From Pseudomonas chlororaphis (GTDB lineage Bacteria > Pseudomonadota > Gammaproteobacteria > Pseudomonadales > Pseudomonadaceae), in the NCBI RefSeq assembly GCF_003731765.1, contig NZ_MOAL01000001.1:496001-560000 (forward strand): a stretch of 64,000 nucleotides of DNA. The letters run 5' to 3'. Both the position numbers and the translations under genes were made by a program. Within the stretch, counting starts at the first letter, position 1. Each line of letters starts with the position of its first letter. This document shows positions 27,698 through 35,639 of this stretch, piece after piece. The notes beneath the pieces are model-generated. The model had not been told where the DNA came from. It saw only the letters and a list, made by a program, of their open reading frames with translations, and searched no databases.

Positions 27698-29038
27698 ATG
27701 GACCCTTCCACAGGCTTTACCCTCTCTACACTCTTCGCCGATTTCGGCATGATTCTTTTTGCACTGATCCTGGTTCTGCTCAACGGCTTCTTCGTTGCGG
27801 CCGAGTTCGCCATGGTCAAACTGCGCTCGACCCGGGTCGAGGCCATTGCCGATCAGAACGGCTGGCGCGGACAGATCCTGCGCACCGTGCACAGCCAGCT
27901 CGACGCTTACTTGTCCGCCTGCCAGCTGGGTATCACCCTGGCCTCCCTGGGCCTGGGCTGGGTCGGTGAGCCGGCCTTCGCCCACCTGCTGGAGCCGCTG
28001 CTCAGCGCCCTGGGCGTCAACTCTCCGGAAGTGGTCAAAGGCGTGTCGTTCTTTACCGCCTTCTTCATCATTTCCTACCTGCACATCGTGGTCGGTGAGC
28101 TGGCGCCCAAATCCTGGGCCATCCGCAAACCCGAGCTGCTGTCGCTGTGGACGGCGGTGCCGCTGTACCTGTTCTACTGGCTGATGTACCCGGCCATCTA
28201 CCTGCTCAACGCCAGCGCCAACACCATCCTGCGCATCGCTGGCCAGGGTGAACCCGGCCCGCACCACGAGCACCATTACAGCCGTGAAGAGCTCAAGCTG
28301 ATCCTTCACTCCAGCCGTGGCCAGGACCCGAGCGACCAGGGCATGCGCGTATTGGCGTCGGCCGTGGAAATGGGCGAATTGGAAGTGGTGGACTGGGCCA
28401 ACTCCCGGGAAGACTTGATCAGCCTGGAGTTCAACGCGCCGCTCAAGGAAATCCTCGCGCTGTTCCGTCGCCACAAGTTCAGCCGCTATCCGGTGTACGA
28501 CAGCGAGCGCAACGAGTTCGTCGGCCTGCTGCACATCAAGGACCTGCTCCTTGAACTGGCGGCCCTGGACCATATTCCCGAATCGTTCAACCTGGCCGAA
28601 CTGACCCGCCCGCTGGAACGCGTGTCGCGGCACATGCCGCTGTCGCAACTGCTGGAGCAGTTCCGCAAAGGCGGTTCGCACTTCGCCGTGGTGGAAGAGG
28701 CCGATGGCAACATCATTGGCTACCTGACCATGGAAGACGTGCTGGAAGTGCTGGTGGGCGACATCCAGGACGAACACCGCAAGGCCGAGCGCGGGATCCT
28801 CGCCTATCAGCCAGGCAAGCTCCTGGTACGTGGCGACACGCCGTTGTTCAAGGTGGAGCGCCTGCTGGGCATCGACCTGGACCACATCGAAGCCGAAACC
28901 CTGGCCGGGCTGATCTACGAAACCCTGAAACGGGTGCCGGAAGAGGAAGAAGTGCTGGAGGTTGAAGGCTTGCGCATCATCATCAAGAAGATGAAGGGCC
29001 CGAAAATCGTTTTGGCCAAGGTCTTGATGCTGGATTGA
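27698..29038 (+). CDS. CNNM/CorC-HlyC family membrane protein with CBS domains
   Basis: Encodes 446 residues. The N-terminal CNNM (DUF21) domain has about four hydrophobic segments including LNGFFVAAEFAMVKLRSTR and ITLASLGLGWVGEPAF. Two CBS domains follow about residues 215-335 (FSRYPVYDSERNEFVGLLHIKD, split FSRYPVYDSERN and EFVGLLHIKD; FAVVEEADGNIIGYLTMED) and a CorC-HlyC transporter-associated domain ends the protein. Members are linked to magnesium/cobalt efflux or salt resistance. It is in the same position downstream of phoR in P. aeruginosa. Confidence 0.92.
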   Translation: MDPSTGFTLSTLFADFGMILFALILVLLNGFFVAAEFAMVKLRSTRVEAIADQNGWRGQILRTVHSQLDAYLSACQLGITLASLGLGWVGEPAFAHLLEPLLSALGVNSPEVVKGVSFFTAFFIISYLHIVVGELAPKSWAIRKPELLSLWTAVPLYLFYWLMYPAIYLLNASANTILRIAGQGEPGPHHEHHYSREELKLILHSSRGQDPSDQGMRVLASAVEMGELEVVDWANSREDLISLEFNAPLKEILALFRRHKFSRYPVYDSERNEFVGLLHIKDLLLELAALDHIPESFNLAELTRPLERVSRHMPLSQLLEQFRKGGSHFAVVEEADGNIIGYLTMEDVLEVLVGDIQDEHRKAERGILAYQPGKLLVRGDTPLFKVERLLGIDLDHIEAETLAGLIYETLKRVPEEEEVLEVEGLRIIIKKMKGPKIVLAKVLMLD

Positions 29039-29076
29039 CGGGCCATTCGGCCCGTTCGCCGGCTCCTACCGGCGAA
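29039..29076. terminator. Tandem hairpins between convergent genes
   Basis: CGGGCC-ATTC-GGCCCG is followed at once by TTCGCCGG-CTCCTA-CCGGCGAA. Both lie in the 40-base gap between the corC-like gene and the convergent M23 gene. There is no clear T-run on the plus strand, so termination is likely but not proven. Confidence 0.5.
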
Positions 29077-29078
29077 GG

Positions 29079-29975
29079 TTATTGTTTGCCCAACGCAAAG
29101 TTCGGCAACGCCCCCAGTGGCTGGTTGAACTGATAGGGAATCGACACCAGCCCCAACCCGGTATTGCGCTGCACCACAAAGTGCAGGTGCGGCCCGGTGC
29201 TGTTGCCGGTATTACCCGACAGGCCCAAGGGGCTGCCCACTGCCACACGCTGGCCTTCGCGAACCTTCACCGAACCACGCTTGAGATGCAGGTAGACGCC
29301 CATGGTGCCGTCTTCATGCAGCACCCGGACGAAATTGCCTGCCGGGTTGTCGCCCCGCCCGCTCTGGGCATTCTCGGTCTTCACCACCACCCCGCCCCGC
29401 GCCGCGATGATCGGCGTGCCCTCGGGCATGGCGATGTCCATGGCATAACGGCTCTTGGGTCCAAAGTGGCTGTAGGGGCCATTGGGCCCCTGGGTCAGGC
29501 GAAAGGGTCCGCCCAGCCAGGGCAACGGATAACGGTAGCCCCGAGCCACGCCGCCAGGGTCCCCCAGGGAGTAACGAAACTTCGGGGTGTACACCAGCGG
29601 CTTGCCGGCCTGAGTGGCGCTGAGCAGCGCCAGACGCTGGCGGCTGCGGGGTGCCAGGACCTGGCGGACCGGTTGCCTGGGGGCGCCACTGACATTGCTC
29701 AACCCGGCAAAGCTCAGCTCGACCTCCACCGGGGCGTACAGGTCGTTGCGCACAAAGACGCTGTCCACGCCGTTGCGCTTCTGGATATCCAGGTGCACCT
29801 GACGCTCCAGGCGCTCGACCATACGGTCCTGAAACAGGAACACCTGGGCCCCCGGCGAGGGCCGATCACTGTAGGACACCACGCCGTCGGCATCGGTGGT
29901 TTTGTAGATGGTCATGGCCGCCACCCAAGGGGTGGCCAGCAACAGACCACAGAGCAACAACAGGCGCAGGAACAT
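29079..29975 (-). CDS. Secreted M23 family metallopeptidase with DUF4124 domain
   Basis: Encodes 298 residues with a signal peptide (about 1-20). A DUF4124-type segment follows (IYKTTDADGVVSYSDRPS, about residues 23-40). The C-terminal LytM/M23 domain (about 165-290) contains SRYAMDIAMPEGTPI and the HLHF zinc-ligand motif near residue 263 (GPHLHFVVQ). M23 proteins cut peptidoglycan peptides or, if inactive, activate amidases; the histidine and aspartate ligands seem kept here. Periplasmic or outer-membrane facing. Confidence 0.9.
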   Translation of the reverse strand: MFLRLLLLCGLLLATPWVAAMTIYKTTDADGVVSYSDRPSPGAQVFLFQDRMVERLERQVHLDIQKRNGVDSVFVRNDLYAPVEVELSFAGLSNVSGAPRQPVRQVLAPRSRQRLALLSATQAGKPLVYTPKFRYSLGDPGGVARGYRYPLPWLGGPFRLTQGPNGPYSHFGPKSRYAMDIAMPEGTPIIAARGGVVVKTENAQSGRGDNPAGNFVRVLHEDGTMGVYLHLKRGSVKVREGQRVAVGSPLGLSGNTGNSTGPHLHFVVQRNTGLGLVSIPYQFNQPLGALPNFALGKQ

Positions 29976-30035
29976 AGGACAAAATTCTTCAGAAGAGCTG
30001 TGGCAAGGCTAGCAGCCCGAACGCTGGGGCAGCAC

Positions 30036-30350
30036 TCAAACCGGGGCCAGAGGCGGCAGATCTGCACCACTGATACTGATATCCACTCCCAGCTGTGCGG
30101 CGTCGGACAGGTTGACCAGGGCGTCGAGGGAGAACTTGTTGATCTTGCCGCTGAGCACGTCGTTGAGCCGTGGCTGGCTGATGCCCAGGCGCTTGGCCGC
30201 CTCCTTCTGGGAGACGCCCCAGGCCTTGACGGCTTTGCCCAACGCCAGCATCAGCTTGGCCCGCAAGCGCATATTGGCCGCGTCCTGGGGTGACGCCTCG
30301 AGGGCGTCCCAGACACGGGTGAAACGATCGGTGTTGATGTGTTCGGTCAT
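30036..30350 (-). CDS. HTH antitoxin-type regulator (HigA2-like)
   Basis: Encodes 104 residues. A helix-turn-helix of the HTH_37/XRE type runs about residues 33-80: KLMLALGKAVKAWGVSQKE then AAKRLGISQPRLNDVLSGKINKF (split AAKRLGISQPRL, NDVLSGKINKF). Such proteins are antitoxins and autorepressors of Gp49/HigB-like toxins. The partner toxin frame lies immediately upstream but has lost its centre. The antitoxin itself looks intact. Confidence 0.85.
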   Translation of the reverse strand: MTEHINTDRFTRVWDALEASPQDAANMRLRAKLMLALGKAVKAWGVSQKEAAKRLGISQPRLNDVLSGKINKFSLDALVNLSDAAQLGVDISISGADLPPLAPV

Positions 30351-30360
30351 GGCGTGGACC

Positions 30361-30540
30361 TATCCCCTGCAGTCTGGCGCGAGCCCGTTCGATGTCCCGT
30401 ATTTCGGTGCGGCGCGTGGTCTTGCGCATGGCCTGCAGCACGCCCCACTGAAAACCTGCGGCGCGGCGTGCATCCAACGGAAACGCCCGAAGGTCACTGA
30501 GCGCGCTCCCGACAAACACCACATCCTTGTGCCTGGGCAT
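30361..30540 (-). pseudogene. Internally deleted HigB/Gp49-like toxin gene
   Basis: From ATG 30540 the frame reads DVVFVGSALSDLRAFPLDARRAAGFQ, the start of a Gp49/HigB-type toxin (split DVVFVGSALSDLR, AFPLDARRAAGFQ). It jumps after AGFQWG directly to VLQAMRKTTRRTEIRDIERARARLQ, which resembles the family C-terminus (split VLQAMRKTT, RRTEIRDIERARARLQ). About 40-45 central residues that carry the RNase core appear to be missing, in frame. The frame then runs into the antitoxin gene. The toxin is probably dead. Confidence 0.7.
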
Positions 30541-31039
30541 CGAACGTCTCCTGTGACTGACCCAGAGCCAGGCTAAACAAACACGCCAGGACAGGGTGCC
30601 CCGGGTTGTTTCAAGGCATGGCCTGGAAGACAGAATGGCGAAAAGCGCCAGGCCTCAATCTATATCCAAACAGATATAAATCAAGCTGAAAAACCAGCAA
30701 CAGACGCACGGCACCCAATACCGCCTAAGCCCATCAATACTTGGCCTGGGGCGGCCTTGCAGCGATCCGGAGCGTCACCGGCAACCGCTGAAGCAAGCGG
30801 AAAAAGAGGCCTCTGGGACACTTTATCCACAGGTAAAAAAACGGCGCGAGAAAGTGGTTGCGGCAGGTTTCGGGCGGTGATGCGGGTTCAGGCCGTGCAC
30901 GGACGTGAAGGCTTTGAGCGTTGGCTCATGATCCACCTGCCCCGGCGGCTGGCCGAGTGCAGGTGTTGATCAGGGAGATGGCGTGCAGCCAAGACCACAC
31001 GCAAGGGAGCCGCCACTCAGGCGGTGCCCGGAGACGCCA
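30541..31039. other. Intergenic region upstream of the toxin-antitoxin remnant
   Basis: About 500 bases with no convincing gene; short open frames lack family resemblance or good ribosome sites. It contains the spaced palindrome TATATC-N6-GATATA at 30661-30678, about 120 bases upstream of the toxin start, a possible operator for the HTH antitoxin (weak inference). A CCGCC/GGCGG stem near 31010-31024 follows the response regulator gene without a T-run. Confidence 0.4.
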
Positions 31040-31966
31040 TCAAGCGCCCGGGACGAAGTGCTTCTGCGCGGTGCCGCGGGCGATCAGGCGCGAAATGTAA
31101 TCGAGCTTCTGCGCGTCTTGATCGACAAAGCGGAAGGTCAGTTGCAGCCAATCGCTGTCCGGCTTCGGCTCGTGGGCCACCACCGCATGCAGGTAGCCGT
31201 TCAAACGGGCCACCTCGGCGTTATCGCCCTGCTCCAGGTCGAGTACGGCGCTGTCCAGCACCTGAGGCAGCACTTCACCGCGCTTCACCACCAGCAAGGC
31301 TTCCTTGATGCTCAGGGCCTTGATCACGCATTGCTGGGTACCGCTTGGCAGGCGCAACTGGCCTTGACCACGACCGCCCGATGCCGCCGACGCTGGCGTT
31401 GGAGCCTTCACCGGTGGGCTGTTGAGCAAACCCCGGGACGGGGCGGCTGCCGCTGGTGCGGCCGGCTTGGCCGCAGGGGCAGCGCCCAGCACTTCGGTCT
31501 TGCCGCCGGTCAGGGCGCTCAGGGAGTCGTTGCCGAACGCCGAGTTCATCCGGGTGGGCGCGCTGTTCATCAGGGTATCGAGCTTGCCGACCTTGTTCAG
31601 CGCCTGCTTGACCTTGGTCAGCAGCTGTTCGTTGGTGAAAGGCTTGCTGACGTAGCCGGAGACACCGGCCTGAATCGCCTGGACCACGTTCTCCTTGTCG
31701 CCACGGCTGGTGACCATCACGAACGGCATGCTTTTCAGGGCGTCCTGGGTGCGGCACCAGGTCAGCAGTTCGAGACCGGACATTTCCGGCATTTCCCAGT
31801 CGCACAGCACCAGGTCAAACGCTTCCTTGGCCAGCATCGCCTGGGCCTTTTTACCGTTGACCGCATCTTCGGTCCGGATACCCGGGAAGTAGTTACGCAG
31901 GCACTTCTTCACCAGGTCACGAATGAACGAAGCATCGTCCACCACCAACACACTGATCTTGCTCAT
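31040..31966 (-). CDS. Response regulator with C-terminal PilZ-like region
   Basis: Encodes 308 residues. The receiver domain (1-125) has D10-D11, phosphoacceptor D56 (LVLCDWEMPEMSG) and K in GYVSKPFTN near residue 105. A long Ala/Pro-rich linker follows (about 160-205) and then a domain of about 100 residues ending in FRFVDQDAQKLDYISRLI, which resembles a PilZ fold but lacks an obvious RxxxR c-di-GMP motif. It may be a chemotaxis-like or surface-signalling regulator. The gene occupies the same position beside phoU in P. aeruginosa. Start ATG 31966 fits MSKISVLVVDD. Confidence 0.87.
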   Translation of the reverse strand: MSKISVLVVDDASFIRDLVKKCLRNYFPGIRTEDAVNGKKAQAMLAKEAFDLVLCDWEMPEMSGLELLTWCRTQDALKSMPFVMVTSRGDKENVVQAIQAGVSGYVSKPFTNEQLLTKVKQALNKVGKLDTLMNSAPTRMNSAFGNDSLSALTGGKTEVLGAAPAAKPAAPAAAAPSRGLLNSPPVKAPTPASAASGGRGQGQLRLPSGTQQCVIKALSIKEALLVVKRGEVLPQVLDSAVLDLEQGDNAEVARLNGYLHAVVAHEPKPDSDWLQLTFRFVDQDAQKLDYISRLIARGTAQKHFVPGA

Positions 31967-32086
31967 CCAACACCCCTTTAAAAATCCCGGCAAGCATAAC
32001 GCTGGCTGATGGCACTTTGCCAAAACTCTTCAGTCACGCCGGGACTTTTCGTTCGCGGGTGCTGCTTTTTACTGGAAAAGCCGCAA

Positions 32087-32116
32087 ACAAAAACGCCCGG
32101 CCAAGGGCCGGGCGTT
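32087..32116 (-). terminator. Rho-independent terminator of phoU/pst transcript
   Basis: On the minus strand AACGCCCGGC / GCCGGGCGTT form a ten-base stem with a five-base loop followed by TTTTTG-like sequence (TTTTTGTTT). It lies 15 bases after the phoU stop and ends the pst-phoU operon. Confidence 0.88.
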
Positions 32117-32130
32117 CGTCTTGGGCAATC

Positions 32131-32892
32131 TTACTTATCGTCAGTTTTGCCCGGAACATTAGCGCTTTCAGCACTGGTTCCTTCAACTTCTTCCTTCATG
32201 CGCTTGAGGCCCAAATGGCGCACATCGGTGCCGCGTACCAGGTAGATCACCAGCTCGGAGATGTTCCGCGCATGGTCGCCAATACGCTCCAGGGAGCGAA
32301 GTACCCAGATAATGCTCAGTACCCGCGAGATCGAGCGCGGATCTTCCATCATGTAAGTGGCCAGCTCGCGCAGAGCGGTCTTGTATTCGCGGTCGATGAT
32401 CTTGTCGTACTGGGCCACGGACAGCGCCAGCTCGGCGTCGAAACGGGCAAAGGCATCCAGGGCATCGCGGACCATGTTGCGCACCTGGTCGCCAATGTGG
32501 CGCACTTCGACGTAGCCCCGTGGCGCTTCGCCTTCTTCGCACAACTGGATGGCGCGACGGGCGATCTTGGTGGCTTCGTCGCCGATGCGCTCCAGGTCGA
32601 TCACCGACTTGGAAATGCTGATGATCAAGCGCAAGTCAGAGGCGGCAGGCTGGCGACGGGCAAGAATGCGCAGGCACTCCTCGTCGATGTTGCGCTCCAT
32701 CTGATTGATCTGGTCATCGATCTCGCGCACTTGCTGGGCCAGGCCGGAGTCGGCCTCGATCAGCGCGGTGACCGCATCATTGACTTGTTTCTCCACCAGC
32801 CCGCCCATGGCCAGCAGGTGGCTGCGCACCTCTTCCAGCTCGGCGTTGAACTGCGCGGAGATGTGGTGGGTAAGGCCTTCTTTACTAATCAT
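32131..32892 (-). CDS. phoU: Phosphate signalling protein PhoU
   Basis: Encodes 253 residues from ATG 32892; the frame is open upstream but MISKEGLTHHISAQFN is the family start. PhoU is a two-repeat helical protein that links Pst activity to PhoR and represses the regulon in phosphate-rich cells. Metal-binding E/DxxxD motifs are visible in both repeats (SVIDLERIGDEATKIA and WVLRSLERIGDHARNI). It is the last gene of pstS-pstC-pstA-pstB-phoU, separated from pstB by an inverted repeat. Confidence 0.97.
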   Translation of the reverse strand: MISKEGLTHHISAQFNAELEEVRSHLLAMGGLVEKQVNDAVTALIEADSGLAQQVREIDDQINQMERNIDEECLRILARRQPAASDLRLIISISKSVIDLERIGDEATKIARRAIQLCEEGEAPRGYVEVRHIGDQVRNMVRDALDAFARFDAELALSVAQYDKIIDREYKTALRELATYMMEDPRSISRVLSIIWVLRSLERIGDHARNISELVIYLVRGTDVRHLGLKRMKEEVEGTSAESANVPGKTDDK

Positions 32893-32909
32893 GCGATTGC
32901 TCCGCAAAA

Positions 32910-32997
32910 GCTGTAAGCCGCAAGCTACAAGCTGCAAGCCAATGTGTGTCGTTACGCTGAACCGCTTTAACTTGCCGCTTGAAGCTTGCGGCTTATC
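32910..32997. repeat. CAAGC/GCTTG imperfect inverted repeat, copy 2 (phoU-pstB gap)
   Basis: TAAGCCGCAAGCTACAAGC TGCAAGC-type units at the left pair with GCTTGAAGCTTGCGGCTTA at the right across a spacer of about 45 bases. It fills nearly the whole gap between pstB and phoU. Confidence 0.75.
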
Positions 32998-33007
32998 ACT
33001 GCCTCAA

Positions 33008-33841
33008 CTAGCCGTAGCGCCCCGTGATGTAGTCTTCGGTCTGCTTTTTCGCCGGGTTGGTGAACAGGGTATCGGTGTCGCCGAATTCCACCAGTTTGCC
33101 CATGTACATAAAGGCCGTGTAGTCGGAAACCCGCGCCGCCTGCTGCATGTTGTGGGTCACGATGACGATGGTGAACTTGGATTTCAGTTCGTAGATCAGC
33201 TCTTCGACTTTCAGGGTCGAGATCGGATCCAGTGCCGAACAGGGTTCGTCCAGCAGCAGCACTTCCGGCTCCACCGCGATGGTGCGGGCGATCACCAGAC
33301 GTTGTTGCTGACCACCCGACAGGCCCAGGGCCGATTCGTGCAGGCGGTCCTTGACCTCATCCCACAGCGCCGCGCCCTTGAGGGCCCATTCCACGGCCTC
33401 ATCAAGGATGCGCTTCTTGTTGATGCCCTGGATCCGCAGGCCGTAGACCACGTTTTCATAAATGGTCTTGGGGAACGGGTTGGGCTTCTGGAACACCATG
33501 CCCACACGGCGACGCAGCTCGGCCACGTCTTCGCCCTTGCGGTAGATGTTGTTGCCGTAGAGGTTGATGGCGCCTTCCACACGGCAACCGTCCACCAGGT
33601 CGTTCATGCGGTTGAAGGTCCGCAGCAACGTGGACTTGCCGCAGCCGGACGGGCCGATAAAGGCCGTCACGCGCTGCTTGGGGATGTTCATGCTGACGTC
33701 GAACAACGCTTGTTTATCGCCGTAGAACAGGCTCAGGCCGGGCACTTCAATGGCCACGGTTTCCTGTTCCAGGTCCAGACTCTGCTTGTCGCGACCCAGA
33801 GCGGACATGTTGATGCCATGGGTGTGGGTTTCGTGTTGCAT
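33008..33841 (-). CDS. pstB: Phosphate ABC transporter ATPase PstB
   Basis: Encodes 277 residues. Walker [10 protein letters not shown] is near residue 65, signature LSGGQQQR near residue 172, and Walker [14 protein letters not shown] near residue 190; the H-loop is IVTHNM. PstB powers high-affinity phosphate import through PstA-PstC. I chose ATG 33841 (MQHETHTHG); an in-frame start 24 codons upstream would encode part of the upstream repeat, which is unlikely to be translated. Confidence 0.97.
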   Translation of the reverse strand: MQHETHTHGINMSALGRDKQSLDLEQETVAIEVPGLSLFYGDKQALFDVSMNIPKQRVTAFIGPSGCGKSTLLRTFNRMNDLVDGCRVEGAINLYGNNIYRKGEDVAELRRRVGMVFQKPNPFPKTIYENVVYGLRIQGINKKRILDEAVEWALKGAALWDEVKDRLHESALGLSGGQQQRLVIARTIAVEPEVLLLDEPCSALDPISTLKVEELIYELKSKFTIVIVTHNMQQAARVSDYTAFMYMGKLVEFGDTDTLFTNPAKKQTEDYITGRYG

Positions 33842-33859
33842 GGTCTCACTCCGTTCGTA

Positions 33860-33949
33860 GCTGCAAGCTTCTAGCTGCAAGCCGCAAGTTTGGGCAAAAG
33901 CGGCTTGCGACACGTAGCTTGCCGCTTGGAGCCTGCCGCTTGTGGCTTA
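33860..33949. repeat. CAAGC/GCTTG imperfect inverted repeat, copy 3 (pstB-pstA gap)
   Basis: GCTGCAAGCTTCTAGCTGC and AAGCCGCAAG at the left pair with GTAGCTTGCCGCTTGGAG and GCCGCTTGTGGCTTA at the right. It occupies nearly all of the 112-base gap between pstA and pstB. Confidence 0.72.
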
Positions 33950-33953
33950 TTGA

Positions 33954-35624
33954 TTAGCTGTCCAGCGCTTTGTATTTTTCCCGCAGGTGGTTACGGATCC
34001 ACACGGCCGACAGGTTCAACGTAGCGATCACCAGCACCAGCAGCAGCGCCGTGGCGTACACCAGCGGCCGCGCGGCCTCGACGTTGGGGCTCTGGAAGCC
34101 GACGTCATAGATGTGGAAGCCCAGGTGCATGATCTTCTGGTCCAGGTGCAGGTACGGGTAGTTGCCGTCCACCGGCAGCGACGGCGCCAGTTTCACCACA
34201 CCCACCAGCATCAGCGGCGCCACTTCACCGGCGGCGCGGGCCACGGCGAGGATCATGCCGGTCATCATCGCCGGGCTGGCCATGGGCAGGACGATTTTCC
34301 ACAAGGTCTCGGCCTTGGTCGCACCCAGGGCCAGGGAACCTTCACGCACGGTGCGGGGAATCCGCGCCAGGCCTTCCTCGGTGGCCACGATCACCACCGG
34401 CACCGCCAGCAGCGCCAGGGTCAGGGACGCCCAGAGCAGGCCCGGGGTGCCGAAGGTCGGCGCCGGCAGAGCTTCAGGGAAGAACATGCGGTCCAGGGAA
34501 CCACCGAGTACATAAACGAAGAAGCCCAGGCCGAACACGCCGTAGACGATGGCCGGAACCCCCGCCAGGTTGTTCACGGCGATGCGGATCAAGCGAGTCA
34601 TGGGGCCCTGGCGCGCATATTCACGCAGGTAGACCGCTGCCAGCACGCCGAACGGGGTGACGATCATGGCCATGATCAGGGTCATCATCACGGTGCCGAA
34701 AATCGCTGGGAAGATCCCGCCCTCGGTGTTGGCTTCACGCGGGTCGTCGCTGAGGAATTCCCAGACCTTGCTGAAATAGAAACCGACCTTGGTCAGGGTG
34801 CTCATGCCGTTGGGCTGATAAGCGTGCACCACCTTGCCCAGGTCGATGACCACTTCCTTGCCGTTGGCATCGCGGGCCGTCAGGCTGTCGCGGTTGACCT
34901 GGGCGTGCAGGTCGCTCAAGCGCGCCTCGATGTCCTGATAACGGGCATTGAGTTCGGCGCGCTCGGTTTCCATGTCCGCCTGGGCAGTGGCGTCGAGTTT
35001 GCCTTCCAGCTCCAGCTTGCGGCTGTGCAGACGGATGCGCTCAAGGCCGGCGTTGATCGCGCCGATATCGGTTTTTTCCAGGGTCTTGAGCTGGGCCGCC
35101 AGTTGGCTGACGCGCTGGATGCGCGCCTGCAGTTCCGGCCAGGCCGCTTCGCCTTCGGCAATCACCTTGCCGCTTTCTTTGACGTTGACCAGGTAGCCGT
35201 AGAAGTTGCCCCACTCACGCCGCTCGATGGCCATCAACTCGCGTGGCGTGGTCTGGTTGGTCAGCCACTCGCCAACGATCCAGGTGAAGTCATTGCCGTT
35301 CAGGTCACGGTTACCGACTTTGATCAGCTCGCGGGTCATGAACTCCGGGCCTTGGTCCGGCACCGGCAAGCCGGCGCTTTTCAGACGGGCGCGGGGCACT
35401 TCTTCCTTCTGCACCACTTCACCGACAACCAACTGCTGGGCCTGGCCCGGGATGTCGTACTGCGCGTGCACCAGGTCGGCGGGCCAGAAGTGGCCCAGGC
35501 CGCGTACGGCAATCACCGCCAGCAGGCCAATGGTCATGATGACCGCGATGGACACCGCGCCACCGCTGATCCAGACGCCTGGGGCGCCGCTCTTGAACCA
35601 ACCTTTCAGGGAGTTCTGTTTCAC
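33954..35624 (-). CDS. pstA: Phosphate ABC transporter permease PstA, large form
   Basis: Encodes 556 residues from a GTG start with GGTAG upstream, nearly twice the E. coli protein. After the first hydrophobic segment (about 17-42) comes a large periplasmic, partly coiled-coil insert (about 45-285), then the permease domain with ABC-permease EAA-like loop GSLALGATKAETLWKIVLP near residue 440. The large insert is usual in pseudomonads. PstA forms the phosphate channel with PstC. It is 15 bases downstream of pstC. Confidence 0.95.
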   Translation of the reverse strand: MKQNSLKGWFKSGAPGVWISGGAVSIAVIMTIGLLAVIAVRGLGHFWPADLVHAQYDIPGQAQQLVVGEVVQKEEVPRARLKSAGLPVPDQGPEFMTRELIKVGNRDLNGNDFTWIVGEWLTNQTTPRELMAIERREWGNFYGYLVNVKESGKVIAEGEAAWPELQARIQRVSQLAAQLKTLEKTDIGAINAGLERIRLHSRKLELEGKLDATAQADMETERAELNARYQDIEARLSDLHAQVNRDSLTARDANGKEVVIDLGKVVHAYQPNGMSTLTKVGFYFSKVWEFLSDDPREANTEGGIFPAIFGTVMMTLIMAMIVTPFGVLAAVYLREYARQGPMTRLIRIAVNNLAGVPAIVYGVFGLGFFVYVLGGSLDRMFFPEALPAPTFGTPGLLWASLTLALLAVPVVIVATEEGLARIPRTVREGSLALGATKAETLWKIVLPMASPAMMTGMILAVARAAGEVAPLMLVGVVKLAPSLPVDGNYPYLHLDQKIMHLGFHIYDVGFQSPNVEAARPLVYATALLLVLVIATLNLSAVWIRNHLREKYKALDS

Positions 35625-35639
35625 AGACTTCTACCTTTA

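Noticed and set aside
30757..30969. Possible 70-residue gene
   Set aside because: No ribosome site, no family resemblance, composition like noncoding sequence.
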